This document shows, in pieces, positions 19,844 through 28,437 of a stretch of DNA of 64,000 bases. Origin of the DNA: Ktedonospora formicarum. GTDB taxonomy: Bacteria; Chloroflexota; Ktedonobacteria; Ktedonobacterales; Ktedonobacteraceae. The position numbers were made by a program, and so were the translations under genes. The notes under the pieces were generated by a model. The model saw only the letters and a list, made by a program, of their open reading frames with translations. It was not told the DNA's origin and ran no database searches. Location: positions 372,001 to 436,000 of the forward strand of contig NZ_BNJF01000001.1 of assembly GCF_016587355.1 (NCBI RefSeq). Direction: 5' to 3'. Positions within the stretch are counted from its first letter, which is position 1, and every line of letters begins with the position of its first letter.

Positions 19844-20767
19844 CTACATCTTTTGGATATTCTTCCCTTCTCGCTCGACACGACGAATATCGCTCGGTGT
19901 CAAGCCCAGGCTGCGCTTCAAGTGGCGATGCAGGTGACTCTGGTCGGTAAAACCAACCTGCTGAGCGACCTCAGCGACGGTGAGGCGCGGGTCCTGGAGC
20001 AGATGTTGAGCACGCTCCAGCCGACACTGAATGACATACTGGTAGGGAGAGATGCCTGTAGCTTCTTTAAAGAGGCGAGTGAAGTAGGAGATACTAAAGC
20101 CTAGAGTAGCTGCCATTCCTGTCAATGAGACCCCCTCGGCGATATGGTCATAGATATAGTCACGCACCCGGCTTACCTGTTGCCACGATAAATTCCCTGG
20201 CGTCGTCGGCATGTGTAGTGGCCGTGTGGCATAGTGGCGTAAGAGATGATGAGCCAGAGTCGCGCTAAGGGTTTCCTGATAAGCTTGCCCAAAGAGATCA
20301 TCCGCCAGGAACTCGTCTCGTAGCGCGAGGAGCAGATGCTGAAGCAGAGAGTCCTGAAAATTGAGGCGCCCCACGAGTTCTACGCGCGCCGGATCAAGCG
20401 CTGAATTCTCGACGATAGTGCGCGTAAGTAGCGCGGGAGAGAGGTAGAGATGCATAGTGGTAACAATGCCAGCCTCCCAGCGCACCTGCCTGCTCTCCTG
20501 CTTTGCATGGAGACAGAGAGTGCCTGGCTGAGAATAGACTGTAGAAGTCTGCCCCGCAGAGTGATAAGAGACAGAGGTCGCGCAATCCAGATGCAAGCAT
20601 AACAGATCATAGGCACTAACTATTTCTACGTCTGTGAACTGAGGTGGTGTGCGGTGCACAGCCACACATATTCCACTCCAGCTGTCCATGTGACTCTCCA
20701 GCAGGGTTGTATCACTAGACGCGGGAGGTTCGGGCTCAAGAGCCGAAAGCATTGCTCTGCTGTACAC
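19844..20767 (-). CDS. AraC-family transcriptional regulator
   Basis: The protein is about 307 residues. The C-terminal 100 residues contain both AraC helix-turn-helix motifs (SLTGMAATLGFSISYFTRLF, then LTVAEVAQQVGFTDQSHLHR) and the closing LGLTPSDIRR. The N-terminal part is a cupin-like sensing domain. AGGAGG six bases before the GTG at 20767 fixes the start. The neighbouring genes do not point to a specific target. Confidence 0.9.
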   Translation of the reverse strand: MYSRAMLSALEPEPPASSDTTLLESHMDSWSGICVAVHRTPPQFTDVEIVSAYDLLCLHLDCATSVSYHSAGQTSTVYSQPGTLCLHAKQESRQVRWEAGIVTTMHLYLSPALLTRTIVENSALDPARVELVGRLNFQDSLLQHLLLALRDEFLADDLFGQAYQETLSATLAHHLLRHYATRPLHMPTTPGNLSWQQVSRVRDYIYDHIAEGVSLTGMAATLGFSISYFTRLFKEATGISPYQYVIQCRLERAQHLLQDPRLTVAEVAQQVGFTDQSHLHRHLKRSLGLTPSDIRRVEREGKNIQKM

Positions 20768-20884
20768 TTGTAGCCTCCTCACTTTCAAATAGCATTTTAC
20801 CAGTCATGCTCCTATTCTATAGACGTGGGCCTAGGCGGATTTTCGTCTTATGAAACGCTTGTCATCAGTGGTACTCCACTTGGT

Positions 20885-21315
20885 CTAAAGACCAGCAGAT
20901 ATCTCATCTGCATGAATAACAATCACGTTCCCCTCATCTGGAGTATACAACCTCCAACTGTCCATCCCATTGTCCTCTGTCTCTTCAAAAGAGATGCTAA
21001 AAATACGTAGTGTATACTTCTGTTCAAAGGTGAGAACGGTATCAAGAGCCGGTGTCATCACCTCCAATGAGTGAAGCACAAGCCCTTCAAGACAACTGAT
21101 CTCTCTCTCGAATTTGGATTTCTCGTCATTTGATGCGACGAGAACGCGCTTGTCGTTTTCTAAACGCCATTTGCCCACCACATATCCAATAGATGCCATT
21201 CACCATGAGAAGGTCTACCATCTCGGCATCGAGATGGTAGGGGAGAGCCAAAATTCATTGTGACAAATGATCTCATTCCACGCTCGACATCCCAGGCTTT
21301 TTTTGCCAATGACAT
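20885..21315 (-). pseudogene. W-rich hypothetical protein (immunity-like), frame break
   Basis: Two overlapping frames join into one protein of about 140 residues. The first part is MSLAKKAWDVERGMRSFVTM followed by FGSPLP and GEWHL; the second is VVGKWRLENDKRVLVASNDE, then CLEGL and a C-terminal WRLYTPDEGNVIVI. The pattern of a GEWHL-type strand, a Trp strand and YTPDGNV resembles small polymorphic-toxin immunity-like proteins. That comparison is from memory of the pattern and is tentative. One base seems missing near 21185-21190. No toxin gene is adjacent. Confidence 0.5.
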
Positions 21316-21677
21316 CTTGGAGCCTTGTTTGAATCTCAACAATATTATGCTGATATAAAGCCATTCTTTTCCCGATTTAGATGCTAATGTCAGCCTTTTC
21401 GATAAAAGACTGGTCACTCAACAGCACTTAATATCCTCTCATTGAAAATGGGCAATACATTGAGAACAAAACATACGAATGAAAGCCCGAACCTCCGTGC
21501 CAAATCTGATTCTTTGTAGAATGGGTTGGTGCGAGATCCTCCCGCCCCCGTAATGATGTGCGGCCCCACATGCCCTTCTTCATCTTAGCCACTAAAGTTT
21601 TCACGCGGATCAAGAAAAGGTGCATCTGGTTTCTCCAAGGTAAGAATAGGAGGATACCATCTACGCACTGGAACGTT
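21316..21677. other. no supportable gene
   Basis: Short minus-strand frames exist here but lack starts, ribosome-binding sites or family features. Probably intergenic plus decayed sequence. Confidence 0.35.
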
Positions 21678-22043
21678 TTACGCCCATGCCCACCGACCAA
21701 TCACAATGAACATGGCAAGTACTAGTAGGACAATCGTGATACCGATGGACGAAAATTCTCGGCGCCAAGCGTGAAAGAGGGCAGCACTGAGCATGAGCAG
21801 CACAAGTCCTGCTGCGGCTGCGGTCGTCAACCACGGGAGAATCAAAAATGCCGAGGGCAGAACCAGCCCAATCCCTGCCAACAGTTCACTGGCACCAATC
21901 ACGCGCACCAAGGCGGCAGGGACGTGACTAGCCCAAGGAAAGAGTCGGTAAACGGTTGTTTGAGGTGGAAAAGCTTTCAGCACACCAGAAATGATACAGG
22001 ACGCAGCCAAGAGCCCCTGTACAATCCACAGGACCAGATTCAT
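21678..22043 (-). CDS. DoxX-like membrane protein
   Basis: A protein of about 121 residues with four membrane helices. The first helix ends in SGVLKAFPP, and a central GASELLAGIGLVLP motif is typical of DoxX/MauE-like quinone- or thiol-associated proteins. GGAGG just before the ATG at 22043 selects this start. It directly follows the cupin gene, almost without a gap, and is likely cotranscribed. The divergent MarR gene is the probable regulator. Confidence 0.85.
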   Translation of the reverse strand: MNLVLWIVQGLLAASCIISGVLKAFPPQTTVYRLFPWASHVPAALVRVIGASELLAGIGLVLPSAFLILPWLTTAAAAGLVLLMLSAALFHAWRREFSSIGITIVLLVLAMFIVIGRWAWA

Positions 22044-22058
22044 AAATACCTCCATCAT

Positions 22059-22570
22059 CTACTCATGATGATGAGCAGACTCCCGGGCAACTCGCCAAGC
22101 AGGACTATCCAGAAAGTGGTTGTCGTAGAGTTCCTGAGAGGCTAAAAGTTCTGAAATCGTTGCCTCTCCATTTTTCAGGCGTTCGACGAGCCGGAAGTAT
22201 TCGAAACGAGGAAGCCCCGGGGCTTGGACGATCAGAAAATCTGCACTGTCATGAGGAGGAGTCGCAAACGCGTGGGCCATATCGGGGGGACCACCACCAG
22301 ATCTCCTTTGTTGGCAGTGACGACCTCATCCCCGGCCAGCAGTTGAAGCTGCCCATCCAGCACGTAGAAGAGTTCCGCTGACCGGTGATGCGTGTGCGGT
22401 CTGGCTCCCTCAATACCTGCTCCCATCGTTGTACGCATGATACTGAGCGCTCCACCCGTCTTGTCACTATCGGCGAGCAGACGGGTAGTCAATGGGGTCA
22501 GGCCAAGGACCTCTACGTCAGCTTCCCGCACGACTAAGGCTTCATCAAAACGCGGGATAATGAATGTCAT
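22059..22570 (-). pseudogene. cupin-domain protein, single-base frame break
   Basis: The first frame carries the conserved cupin region (GARPHTHHRSAELFYVLDGQ, then GDEVVTANKGDLVVVPP). The second begins MAHAFATPPHDSADFLIV and ends at 22059. Adding one C to the C6 run (the G6 at 22284-22289 on the plus strand) gives VVVPPDMAHAF, the normal second cupin motif. The metal ligands HxH, E and H are all present. The gene would encode a protein of about 170 residues. The first gene of the cupin-DoxX unit opposite marR. Confidence 0.85.
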
Positions 22571-22609
22571 GTTAGTTTGCCTTTCTTTGTTTGACACGCA
22601 ACATAGGTT

Positions 22610-22641
22610 CTGTTATTCTCTCAACATTAAGAGAATAACAG
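22610..22641. promoter_or_regulatory. candidate MarR operator
   Basis: A 12-bp perfect inverted repeat (CTGTTATTCTCT with AGAGAATAACAG) with an 8-bp spacer sits between the divergent cupin and marR genes. A related half-site pair follows: AACATTAAGA at 22623-22632 and its reverse complement TCTTAATGTT at 22663-22672. Placement and symmetry fit a repressor controlling both promoters. Confidence 0.65.
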
Positions 22642-22702
22642 ATCATTATCTCAATGTCAACTATCTTAATGTTAAAATAAATGAGTGCTGTAGGAGGGCT
22701 CA

Positions 22703-23203
22703 ATGTCTGACGCGATTGATGAGGTGATTGTTCAATGGAAACACGTACGCCCTGATATTGACCTCTGGCCGATGCAGGTTCTGGGTCGGATCGCGAGGAT
22801 TGCTCGCGTACTGGAAAAAGAGCAAAAGAAGTTTCTCGCTGAGCATGATCTGGAGCCATTTGAGTTCGATGTGCTCACCACACTGCGCCGGGCAGGCGCC
22901 CCATACGAATTGACGGCTTCTTCTCTACTCAAGGCAGCGTTGGTAACCTCCGGAGCCATCACCAATCGGATTGACCGCATGGAGGTCAAAGGTTTGGTCG
23001 AGCGAGTACGAGATCAAGGTGATCGCCGCTCTGTCCGCATCAAGCTCACCCCACAGGGACGCGATGTTTTGGACGCGATTTTCGGTTTGCATGTCGCCAA
23101 CATGGAGCATATCCTACAGCCCCTCGACCCGCTTACAGGCGAACAGCTTGCGAATGGACTCCGGATCTTGCTGGAATCCTTGGGAGATACCTCGCTTTCG
23201 TGA
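22703..23203 (+). CDS. MarR-family transcriptional regulator
   Basis: A 166-residue winged-helix protein. The DNA-binding helix and wing are seen as LLKAALVTSGAITNRIDRME, then LVERVRDQGDRRSVRIKLT. That is the diagnostic MarR sequence. AGGAGGG precedes the ATG. It is divergent from the cupin-DoxX pair, with a palindromic operator in between, so it probably represses that pair and itself. The inducing ligand is unknown. Confidence 0.93.
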   Translation: MSDAIDEVIVQWKHVRPDIDLWPMQVLGRIARIARVLEKEQKKFLAEHDLEPFEFDVLTTLRRAGAPYELTASSLLKAALVTSGAITNRIDRMEVKGLVERVRDQGDRRSVRIKLTPQGRDVLDAIFGLHVANMEHILQPLDPLTGEQLANGLRILLESLGDTSLS

Positions 23204-23308
23204 GCAGCAGGGCTGGTTACCGCTCCTTTCGCCCTTGAGAAAGAAGCGTTTGTCAAAAAGGAGAGCTGTTTGCTTCGCTTCTGAGAGGCGAATTTCTCCT
23301 TGCTTCTA

Positions 23309-23350
23309 CCAAAGAGAAGCCTTTCCCTTTTTCTGGGGGCTTCTCTTTGG
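23309..23350. terminator. bidirectional terminator hairpin
   Basis: A 13-bp perfect stem (23309-23321 with 23338-23350) lies between the convergent marR and DHFR-like genes, with a T-rich loop. It could serve both transcripts. Confidence 0.65.
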
Positions 23351-23372
23351 TGCGTTCGATGGATTTCTTCCT

Positions 23373-23927
23373 CTACTTCTCAGGTTGGTAGCAAAGCAGC
23401 ACGACGCCCTTGCTAAATGTCTCGGTGTGAACCAGGTGGAGTCGACTGCTCTCCTTCTCTTCCCTGAAAAATCGCTTTCCACTTCCCATGAGGATCGGAT
23501 GCACCAGCAAGCGATACTCGTCTATCAGATCACTTGGGAGCAGCGAGTTGACCAGCATCGAGCTTCCTGCGATACGAATATCCTGCCCTGGCTGCTGCTT
23601 GAGTTTGTACACCTCTTCCACCAGGTCTCCCTGTAGCCGTGTGGTATTTTCCCAGGGAATGTTCAGTGGCTTGGAAGATACCACATATTTCGCCATGCTG
23701 TTCATCTTCTCTACAATGCCCATTTCATTGTTCTTTGCCTGCGACCAAAACGGCGCCAGCATCTCATAGGTCACACGCCCAAAGAGAAAGATATCTGACG
23801 TCAGGACTCCCTCTTGAATATATGCCGCCCTTTGTTTACTATCAAACGGATAAAACCACTGATCCATCGTTGTGGAATCAAAGACTCCATCGAGTGCAAG
23901 CCATTCTGAAACAACAAGCTTTCTCAT
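23373..23927 (-). CDS. RibD-C/dihydrofolate reductase-like protein
   Basis: A protein of about 184 residues starting MRKLVVSEWLALDGV, the signature start of the RibD C-terminal/DHFR-like family. Further conserved parts are FGRVTYEMLAPFW, the DIRIAGSSMLVNSLL nucleotide-binding region and YRLLVHPILMGSGKRFF. It probably binds NADPH; the physiological substrate in such stand-alone proteins is unknown. GGAG precedes the ATG at 23927. It is convergent with marR. Confidence 0.9.
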   Translation of the reverse strand: MRKLVVSEWLALDGVFDSTTMDQWFYPFDSKQRAAYIQEGVLTSDIFLFGRVTYEMLAPFWSQAKNNEMGIVEKMNSMAKYVVSSKPLNIPWENTTRLQGDLVEEVYKLKQQPGQDIRIAGSSMLVNSLLPSDLIDEYRLLVHPILMGSGKRFFREEKESSRLHLVHTETFSKGVVLLCYQPEK

Positions 23928-24177
23928 TTCCGCTCCAATTAAGATCGTCACAAGATTCAAACAGCCATGGTTCTTCGATAAACTGTATGCAGTGTACGCT
24001 CAAACGAAGGCAATTACCTTCTCTTTCATCAGCTCCCAGCCAGCTAGAGCATTCTTTGCTTGTCTCCTTGCTCGCTCTACCATCATGGTGTTATCTCTTG
24101 CGGTTGACGACTTCATGCCAGGCATATAATACTGTTGAGTATCCCATACACCAGCTATACTCAACCTTCTCTCTCCT

Positions 24178-25125
24178 TTAGCTGATGAAGGTTTGAGCAA
24201 ACTGGCGAATGGCATCCAGGTGGGTAGTATCCAGGAAACTGATTACCAGTCCCTGTACCCCTGCCTCCTCGTAGTCTGCCAGGCGCTGACGAATTGTCTC
24301 CGGCGTCCCGATGAGCCCATAGGACCCAACATCACCAGGATACACAGCCCCGGCCCATTCAGGGATCTGTGCTCTGGCCTTCTCATCAGTTTCTCCTATG
24401 ATACAGAGTGTAAGTGCGGTTCGATGAATGCTCTGGTAGTCACGTCCAACAGATTCGCAGTGTTGCTTGAGGATAGCGAACTTGCGCTTGAGGGTGTCAA
24501 GGTCCCCACTCACATTACACGCATCGCCGTAACGTGCCACGAGCTTGAGCGTCACCTGCTCACCGCCTCCGGCAATCATCATCGGGATATGGGGCTGTTG
24601 CACTCCTTTGGGTTGATTGATAGCTCCCCGAATCTGGTAATACTTGCCTTCAAAGGTAGCTTCCTCCTGGGTCCACAGAGCCAAAATGACCTGCAAGGCT
24701 TCTTGCAATTGACGAAGGCGCTCTGGGCCATCAAGAAATGGGTAACCATAGGCATGATAATCGGGCTCATACCAGCCAGCCCCAATGCCAAAGGTCAATC
24801 GTCCATTGGAAATCACATCAAGAGTAGAGGCCATCTTGGCCTGTAAGGTGGGGTTACGGTAACTATTTCCGGTGACCATCTGACCAATTCGTATCCGTTT
24901 GGTATCGCGAGCCAGAGCCGCTGCCATGGTCCAGCACTCAAAGACCATATTCTGTGAGGGAGGAACGGTGAGAAAATGATCTGAGATCCAGATCGAGTCA
25001 AAGCCAGACTGATCAGCCGTCTGTGCCAGATAAATCAGGGTTTCATACGCTTGCACCGGGTCCTGGAAACCAGCCAATTCATGGGTAAACCCTTGGGGGA
25101 GGAAGAGACCATATTTGAGTGTCAT
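24178..25125 (-). CDS. luciferase-like monooxygenase (LLM class F420-dependent oxidoreductase)
   Basis: A 315-residue TIM-barrel protein. YGLFLPQGF and GFDSIWISDHF at the N-terminus, GRLTFGIGAGWYEPDYHAYG, PMMIAGGGEQVTLKLVARYG and the closing GTPETIRQRLADYEEAG are characteristic of the LLM class. The cofactor is probably F420 or FMN; the substrate is unknown. Its leader, about 170 bases upstream of the start, contains one copy of the 30-bp motif that also precedes the YCII-ECF42 operon, which suggests ECF control. Confidence 0.92.
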   Translation of the reverse strand: MTLKYGLFLPQGFTHELAGFQDPVQAYETLIYLAQTADQSGFDSIWISDHFLTVPPSQNMVFECWTMAAALARDTKRIRIGQMVTGNSYRNPTLQAKMASTLDVISNGRLTFGIGAGWYEPDYHAYGYPFLDGPERLRQLQEALQVILALWTQEEATFEGKYYQIRGAINQPKGVQQPHIPMMIAGGGEQVTLKLVARYGDACNVSGDLDTLKRKFAILKQHCESVGRDYQSIHRTALTLCIIGETDEKARAQIPEWAGAVYPGDVGSYGLIGTPETIRQRLADYEEAGVQGLVISFLDTTHLDAIRQFAQTFIS

Positions 25126-25291
25126 ATATTCCGTCCTTCTTTTTTAACGAGAGTGCTCATAAGCACGAGTGTCTTCTCTCTAGCCAGAACCAGGACATCA
25201 GTGCCCAACAAAAAAGAGAGTTCATCGATTCTTTCCTTTCGTTCGAGCAAGTGCATTTTAAAGGATGCCTATGCTTTGGCCTTTATCCATT

Positions 25292-25321
25292 CGACGAACA
25301 GATATGATCTGAAAAGGACAT
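25292..25321 (-). promoter_or_regulatory. ECF42-type candidate promoter, copy A
   Basis: On the minus strand the 30-bp block starts ATGTCCTTTTC and ends TTCGTCG. It matches 26 of 30 bases of copy B at 26722-26751 and resembles copy C upstream of the YCII-ECF42 genes. TGTC and CGTC are 20 bases apart, close to ECF-type promoter geometry. It faces the LLM oxidoreductase gene. Confidence 0.55.
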
Positions 25322-25442
25322 TCTTAAAGAGGAAGAAAATGTCAGCAGAAGAGGCTCCACAGGCTGGTATTGTTCTCTTGTGCCATATGAGGTAGCTCAG
25401 ATGTTTATGTGAAATTTATTCTTGTTCCCTCCATGAAGTAGT

Positions 25443-25482
25443 TCTTTGTTTGGCATGAAAGGAATCTCATACCAAACAAAGA
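25443..25482. terminator. hairpin, 16-bp stem with one mismatch
   Basis: The arms at 25443-25458 and 25467-25482 pair with a single mismatch. The position between two LLM genes is unclear; it may end a lost transcript. Confidence 0.45.
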
Positions 25483-25527
25483 GCAAGATACGAGAAGTTT
25501 TTTTGATTTCCGGTGGTAGACTAATCA

Positions 25528-25546
25528 CACTTGCAATTTGCAAGTG
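25528..25546. promoter_or_regulatory. 19-bp palindrome, possible operator
   Basis: A perfect odd palindrome with 9-bp arms (CACTTGCAA and TTGCAAGTG). It lies 42 bp before a truncated DHFR-like coding start and 138 bp before the LLM gene at 25684. It looks like a repressor site. Confidence 0.5.
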
Positions 25547-25588
25547 AATCGTTGCTACACAAGAGGAAAAATAGGGAGAAAACTCATT

Positions 25589-25648
25589 GTCAGCGCATGG
25601 ATAACGCTTGACAGTTTCGTTGCTGGCCCAAACGACGAAATAGAGTAG
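25589..25648 (+). pseudogene. DHFR/RibD-like N-terminal remnant
   Basis: A 19-codon open stretch encodes SAWITLDSFVAGPNDEIE and then a TAG. This is the conserved N-terminus of RibD-C/DHFR-like proteins. The remainder of the gene has been lost, with the LLM gene beginning 36 bp further on. Confidence 0.6.
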
Positions 25649-25683
25649 CCTCTAGGAGATTCAGTCAAGTAAAGGAGCCTTCA

Positions 25684-26547
25684 ATGCACTATGGTCTTGT
25701 GCTTCCAAATATCGGGAAATACAGCGATGCGCGAGTGCTTGCTGAACTGGCACACGCTGCGGAAGGGGCGGGATGGGAGGGGTTCTTTCTTCCAGATACC
25801 CTGCACTTTGGTAGCTACTCAGGTACCGAAGCGGGTCTGATCTGTGATCCGTGGATTGCCTTGGCTGCAATTGCCATGCGAACCAAACGGATCAAACTTG
25901 GCCTGTTAGTGGCCGCTGTCCCACGTCGTCGGCCCTGGAAAATGGCTCGGGAAACCGTAACATTGGATCATCTCTCCCAGGGGCGCTTTATCTTGGGTGT
26001 TGGCATCGGTGCTGTCTTTGATCGAGGATTTGATGCCTTTGGAGAAGAGTTGGATATAAAGAAGCGAGCTGGAATGCTTGATGAAAGTTTAGCTATTCTA
26101 GAGGGCCTATGGAGTGGACAGCCATTCAGCTATAGTGGCGAGTACTATCACGTCCAAAAGATTACATTTGTCCCCAAACCGGTCCAAGCTCCCAGGATTC
26201 CGATCTGGGTTGCCGGGATCTGGCCAAGAAAAGGGCCTATGGAGCGGGCCGCCAGATACGATGGAGTCTATCCTGTCACCCTCACAGCATCTGGAATCCC
26301 AAGGCAACTCACCTCTGCGGATATTGGCAAGCTCAAACGCTGGATGGATGAGCACCGTACAAACCCAGCACCATTCGACATTGTGGCAAACGGACCAGTT
26401 TTTAATGCTGTCCAAGGCGTGCAATCACGGGAAGTACTGCAGTCGATAACTGATGCTGGGGCGACCTGGTGCCTGCAAAACATCCAGGACGAGCAGGACG
26501 TTGATGCTGTACGTGTCTCGATCCTGCAAAGTCCTCCTTCTCTGTAA
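25684..26547 (+). CDS. luciferase-like monooxygenase (LLM class flavin/F420 oxidoreductase)
   Basis: A 287-residue protein of the same superfamily as 24178-25125 but a different subgroup. It starts MHYGLVLPNIGKYSDARVLA and has GWEGFFLPDTLHFG, LDHLSQGRFILGVGIGAVFD and PRIPIWVAGIWPRKGPMERA. The C-terminus is shorter than usual. AAAGGAGCC precedes the ATG. The substrate is unknown. It is divergently arranged with respect to the first LLM gene. Confidence 0.9.
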   Translation: MHYGLVLPNIGKYSDARVLAELAHAAEGAGWEGFFLPDTLHFGSYSGTEAGLICDPWIALAAIAMRTKRIKLGLLVAAVPRRRPWKMARETVTLDHLSQGRFILGVGIGAVFDRGFDAFGEELDIKKRAGMLDESLAILEGLWSGQPFSYSGEYYHVQKITFVPKPVQAPRIPIWVAGIWPRKGPMERAARYDGVYPVTLTASGIPRQLTSADIGKLKRWMDEHRTNPAPFDIVANGPVFNAVQGVQSREVLQSITDAGATWCLQNIQDEQDVDAVRVSILQSPPSL

Positions 26548-26721
26548 TGAGATCGGTCAGTAGTTTGAGCTTGGCCGTGATGATCTGCTTCATGCGAACA
26601 AATGTATCATATAAGATCGAGTATGATGATAAACAGCAAAAACGTTCATCAGACAAATCTCCTCTTCGCATGCTATCGCGTTGTCTCATATGCCACATTG
26701 CGGCAATATTCGGATTGAAGA

Positions 26722-26751
26722 ATGTCCTTTTCGGATCATGCCTGTTCGACG
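26722..26751 (+). promoter_or_regulatory. ECF42-type candidate promoter, copy B (orphan)
   Basis: The 30-bp block is 26/30 identical to each of copies A and C. It points rightward into a stretch without an intact gene, so the controlled gene seems to have been lost. Confidence 0.5.
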
Positions 26752-26834
26752 TATATATTAGAAGGTCACAGGTGGTGATTTTCACGACAATGTCTCTCAT
26801 TACGAGAAAGGGAAAAAAATGAATATTCCATCAG

Positions 26835-26878
26835 TTTGGTTTCCTGATGTCTGGTTTCCCACAGTCTGGTTTCCGTAA
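26835..26878. repeat. three 15-16 bp imperfect tandem repeats
   Basis: The block [TC]TGGTTTCC recurs three times at 15-16 base spacing. On the minus strand it would encode a GNQT-type pentapeptide repeat. No convincing gene contains it. Confidence 0.5.
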
Positions 26879-26907
26879 GTATTGTGCCAGTTGTGGATGA
26901 TTGAAAT

Positions 26908-26951
26908 CATCTGTGACCCTGACGGTATGGATACCGTCAGGGTCACAGATG
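26908..26951. repeat. near-perfect palindrome with 21-bp arms
   Basis: The arms at 26908-26928 and 26931-26951 are perfect reverse complements separated by only GG. Such a structure would extrude or form a long RNA hairpin. It lies in gene-free DNA next to a TnpB scrap. Confidence 0.7.
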
Positions 26952-27040
26952 TCTGGGGATGGCATAATTTGGAGTTCATCATCGGTGGCGTAGAGGAGCT
27001 CGACCGATACCCAACCTGTCCCTATAATCAATTCCCACAA

Positions 27041-27170
27041 GATCGTGATCACAATGCAGCTCAGAATGTATTACGGGAAGCCCCTCTCTTAATCGGACAC
27101 CCATCTTAGGCACTGGCTCGGACGAGGTGCGCCATGTCACGTGGCAATCTCTCACTGGCACAATAAGTAT
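27041..27170 (+). pseudogene. IS605-type TnpB, C-terminal scrap
   Basis: The frame reads DRDHNAAQNVLREA, the conserved end of the TnpB RuvC domain with its last catalytic Asp, and then a stop at 27107. Nothing of the rest of the gene remains. Confidence 0.65.
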
Positions 27171-27177
27171 ATGAGAT

Positions 27178-28437
27178 TTAGAGGGATTGTAATTCCTCTA
27201 TACCGTCTCTCTGCTGAAGACGCTGGTGCAGGAGAAATTGCTCTGCCCGGTTTCCTGTGAGCGCCAGGGCACGCAACTCAGCCGCCTGAGATTGCTCTCG
27301 TTGCCCCAGTTCCAATAAGAAGCTTCCCCGAATGGCATGAAAAAGATGATAGCCTTCCAGTTCAGATGTAAGTGTTTCTACTTCGGCCAGTGCCACTTCT
27401 GTTCCTGCCACATAGCGCAAAGCCACAGCTCGATTGAGTCGAATGACTGGCGAGGGTGCCATCTGCATCAACAGATCATAGAGCAAGAGAATCTGCCTCC
27501 AATCGGTCGCCTCCCACGACAAGGCTTCCGCATGGCATGCCACAAGTGCCGCCTGGATCTGGTAAGGACCGAGACGACCCAACGCCGCTGCTTGTGCAAT
27601 CATAGCTCCCGCCTCATCTATCATCCCTCGATCCCAGCGTGAGCGATCCTGATCAGCAAGTAGGATCAATTTCCCCCTGGTATCAAAGCGTGCGTCTGCC
27701 CGCGCCAGATGCAAACGCATCAGTGCCAGTAACCCCAGAGGTTCAGGTTCCCGGGGATAGAGCCGTGTCAGCAAGGCTGCCAGCCAGGCTGCATCTTCCG
27801 CCAAATCACGGCGAGCAGAGTCGTTTCCACGGCTGGTAAGATAGCCTTCATTAAACATCAGGTAGAGCGCTGCCAGCACTTCACTCAACCGTTCATCCAG
27901 ATCCTCATCACGTGGAGTATGATATGGGATACCGGCCTGGACAATCTTCTGCTTGGCCCGCACCAAACGCCGCGCCACCGCCACTTCCGAGGACAGGAAA
28001 GCGTGAGCAATTTCGGCGGTTGTAAAGCCACAAACTGCTCGCAGCATCAAGATTACCTGGGTCTCGTGTGAAAGCGCCGGATGACAGCAGGTGAACAGCA
28101 GCCGGAGCCGATCGTCTGGCTCTTGCACCACCGGGTGCTCCAATGCTGCCAATTTCTCGCGATAGCGGGCATCACGGCGGAGTTGGTCGATAGCGCGACG
28201 ACGGGCAACCGTCAGCAACCAGGCACCCGGTTGGGTTGGAATTCCCTCAATGGGCCACCGCTCCAGCGCAACCAGCAAGGCATCCTGAACGATCTCCTCG
28301 GCAACCTCGAAGTTCCCCAAAATACGCAGAAGGGTGCCCAGGACTTTACCTGCCTCTTCGCGGAAGACCACGCTGAGCGTATCCTGAATTTCCCCATTGA
28401 AGGCTGGAGGAAGCTGGGTGATTGGCATATCAGACAT
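27178..28437 (-). CDS. ECF sigma factor, ECF42 (YCII/DGPF-linked) type with C-terminal helical domain
   Basis: A 419-residue protein. The sigma2 region (VFREEAGKVLGTLLRILGNF, then DALLVALERWP and LLTVARRRAID) and sigma4 region (AVCGFTTAEIAHAFLSSEVA) lie in the first 180 residues. They are followed by a long tetratricopeptide-like helical domain typical of this ECF group. Its start overlaps the end of the YCII gene by 8 bp, so translation is coupled. A 30-bp motif upstream of the YCII gene recurs before an LLM gene and is a candidate autoregulated promoter. The signal is unknown, and no anti-sigma gene is seen. Confidence 0.93.
   Translation of the reverse strand: MSDMPITQLPPAFNGEIQDTLSVVFREEAGKVLGTLLRILGNFEVAEEIVQDALLVALERWPIEGIPTQPGAWLLTVARRRAIDQLRRDARYREKLAALEHPVVQEPDDRLRLLFTCCHPALSHETQVILMLRAVCGFTTAEIAHAFLSSEVAVARRLVRAKQKIVQAGIPYHTPRDEDLDERLSEVLAALYLMFNEGYLTSRGNDSARRDLAEDAAWLAALLTRLYPREPEPLGLLALMRLHLARADARFDTRGKLILLADQDRSRWDRGMIDEAGAMIAQAAALGRLGPYQIQAALVACHAEALSWEATDWRQILLLYDLLMQMAPSPVIRLNRAVALRYVAGTEVALAEVETLTSELEGYHLFHAIRGSFLLELGQREQSQAAELRALALTGNRAEQFLLHQRLQQRDGIEELQSL

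Noticed and set aside
26402..26800. A 132-codon minus-strand frame overlapping the LLM gene end
   Set aside because: Mostly antisense to the LLM gene and passes through promoter copy B; no family features.
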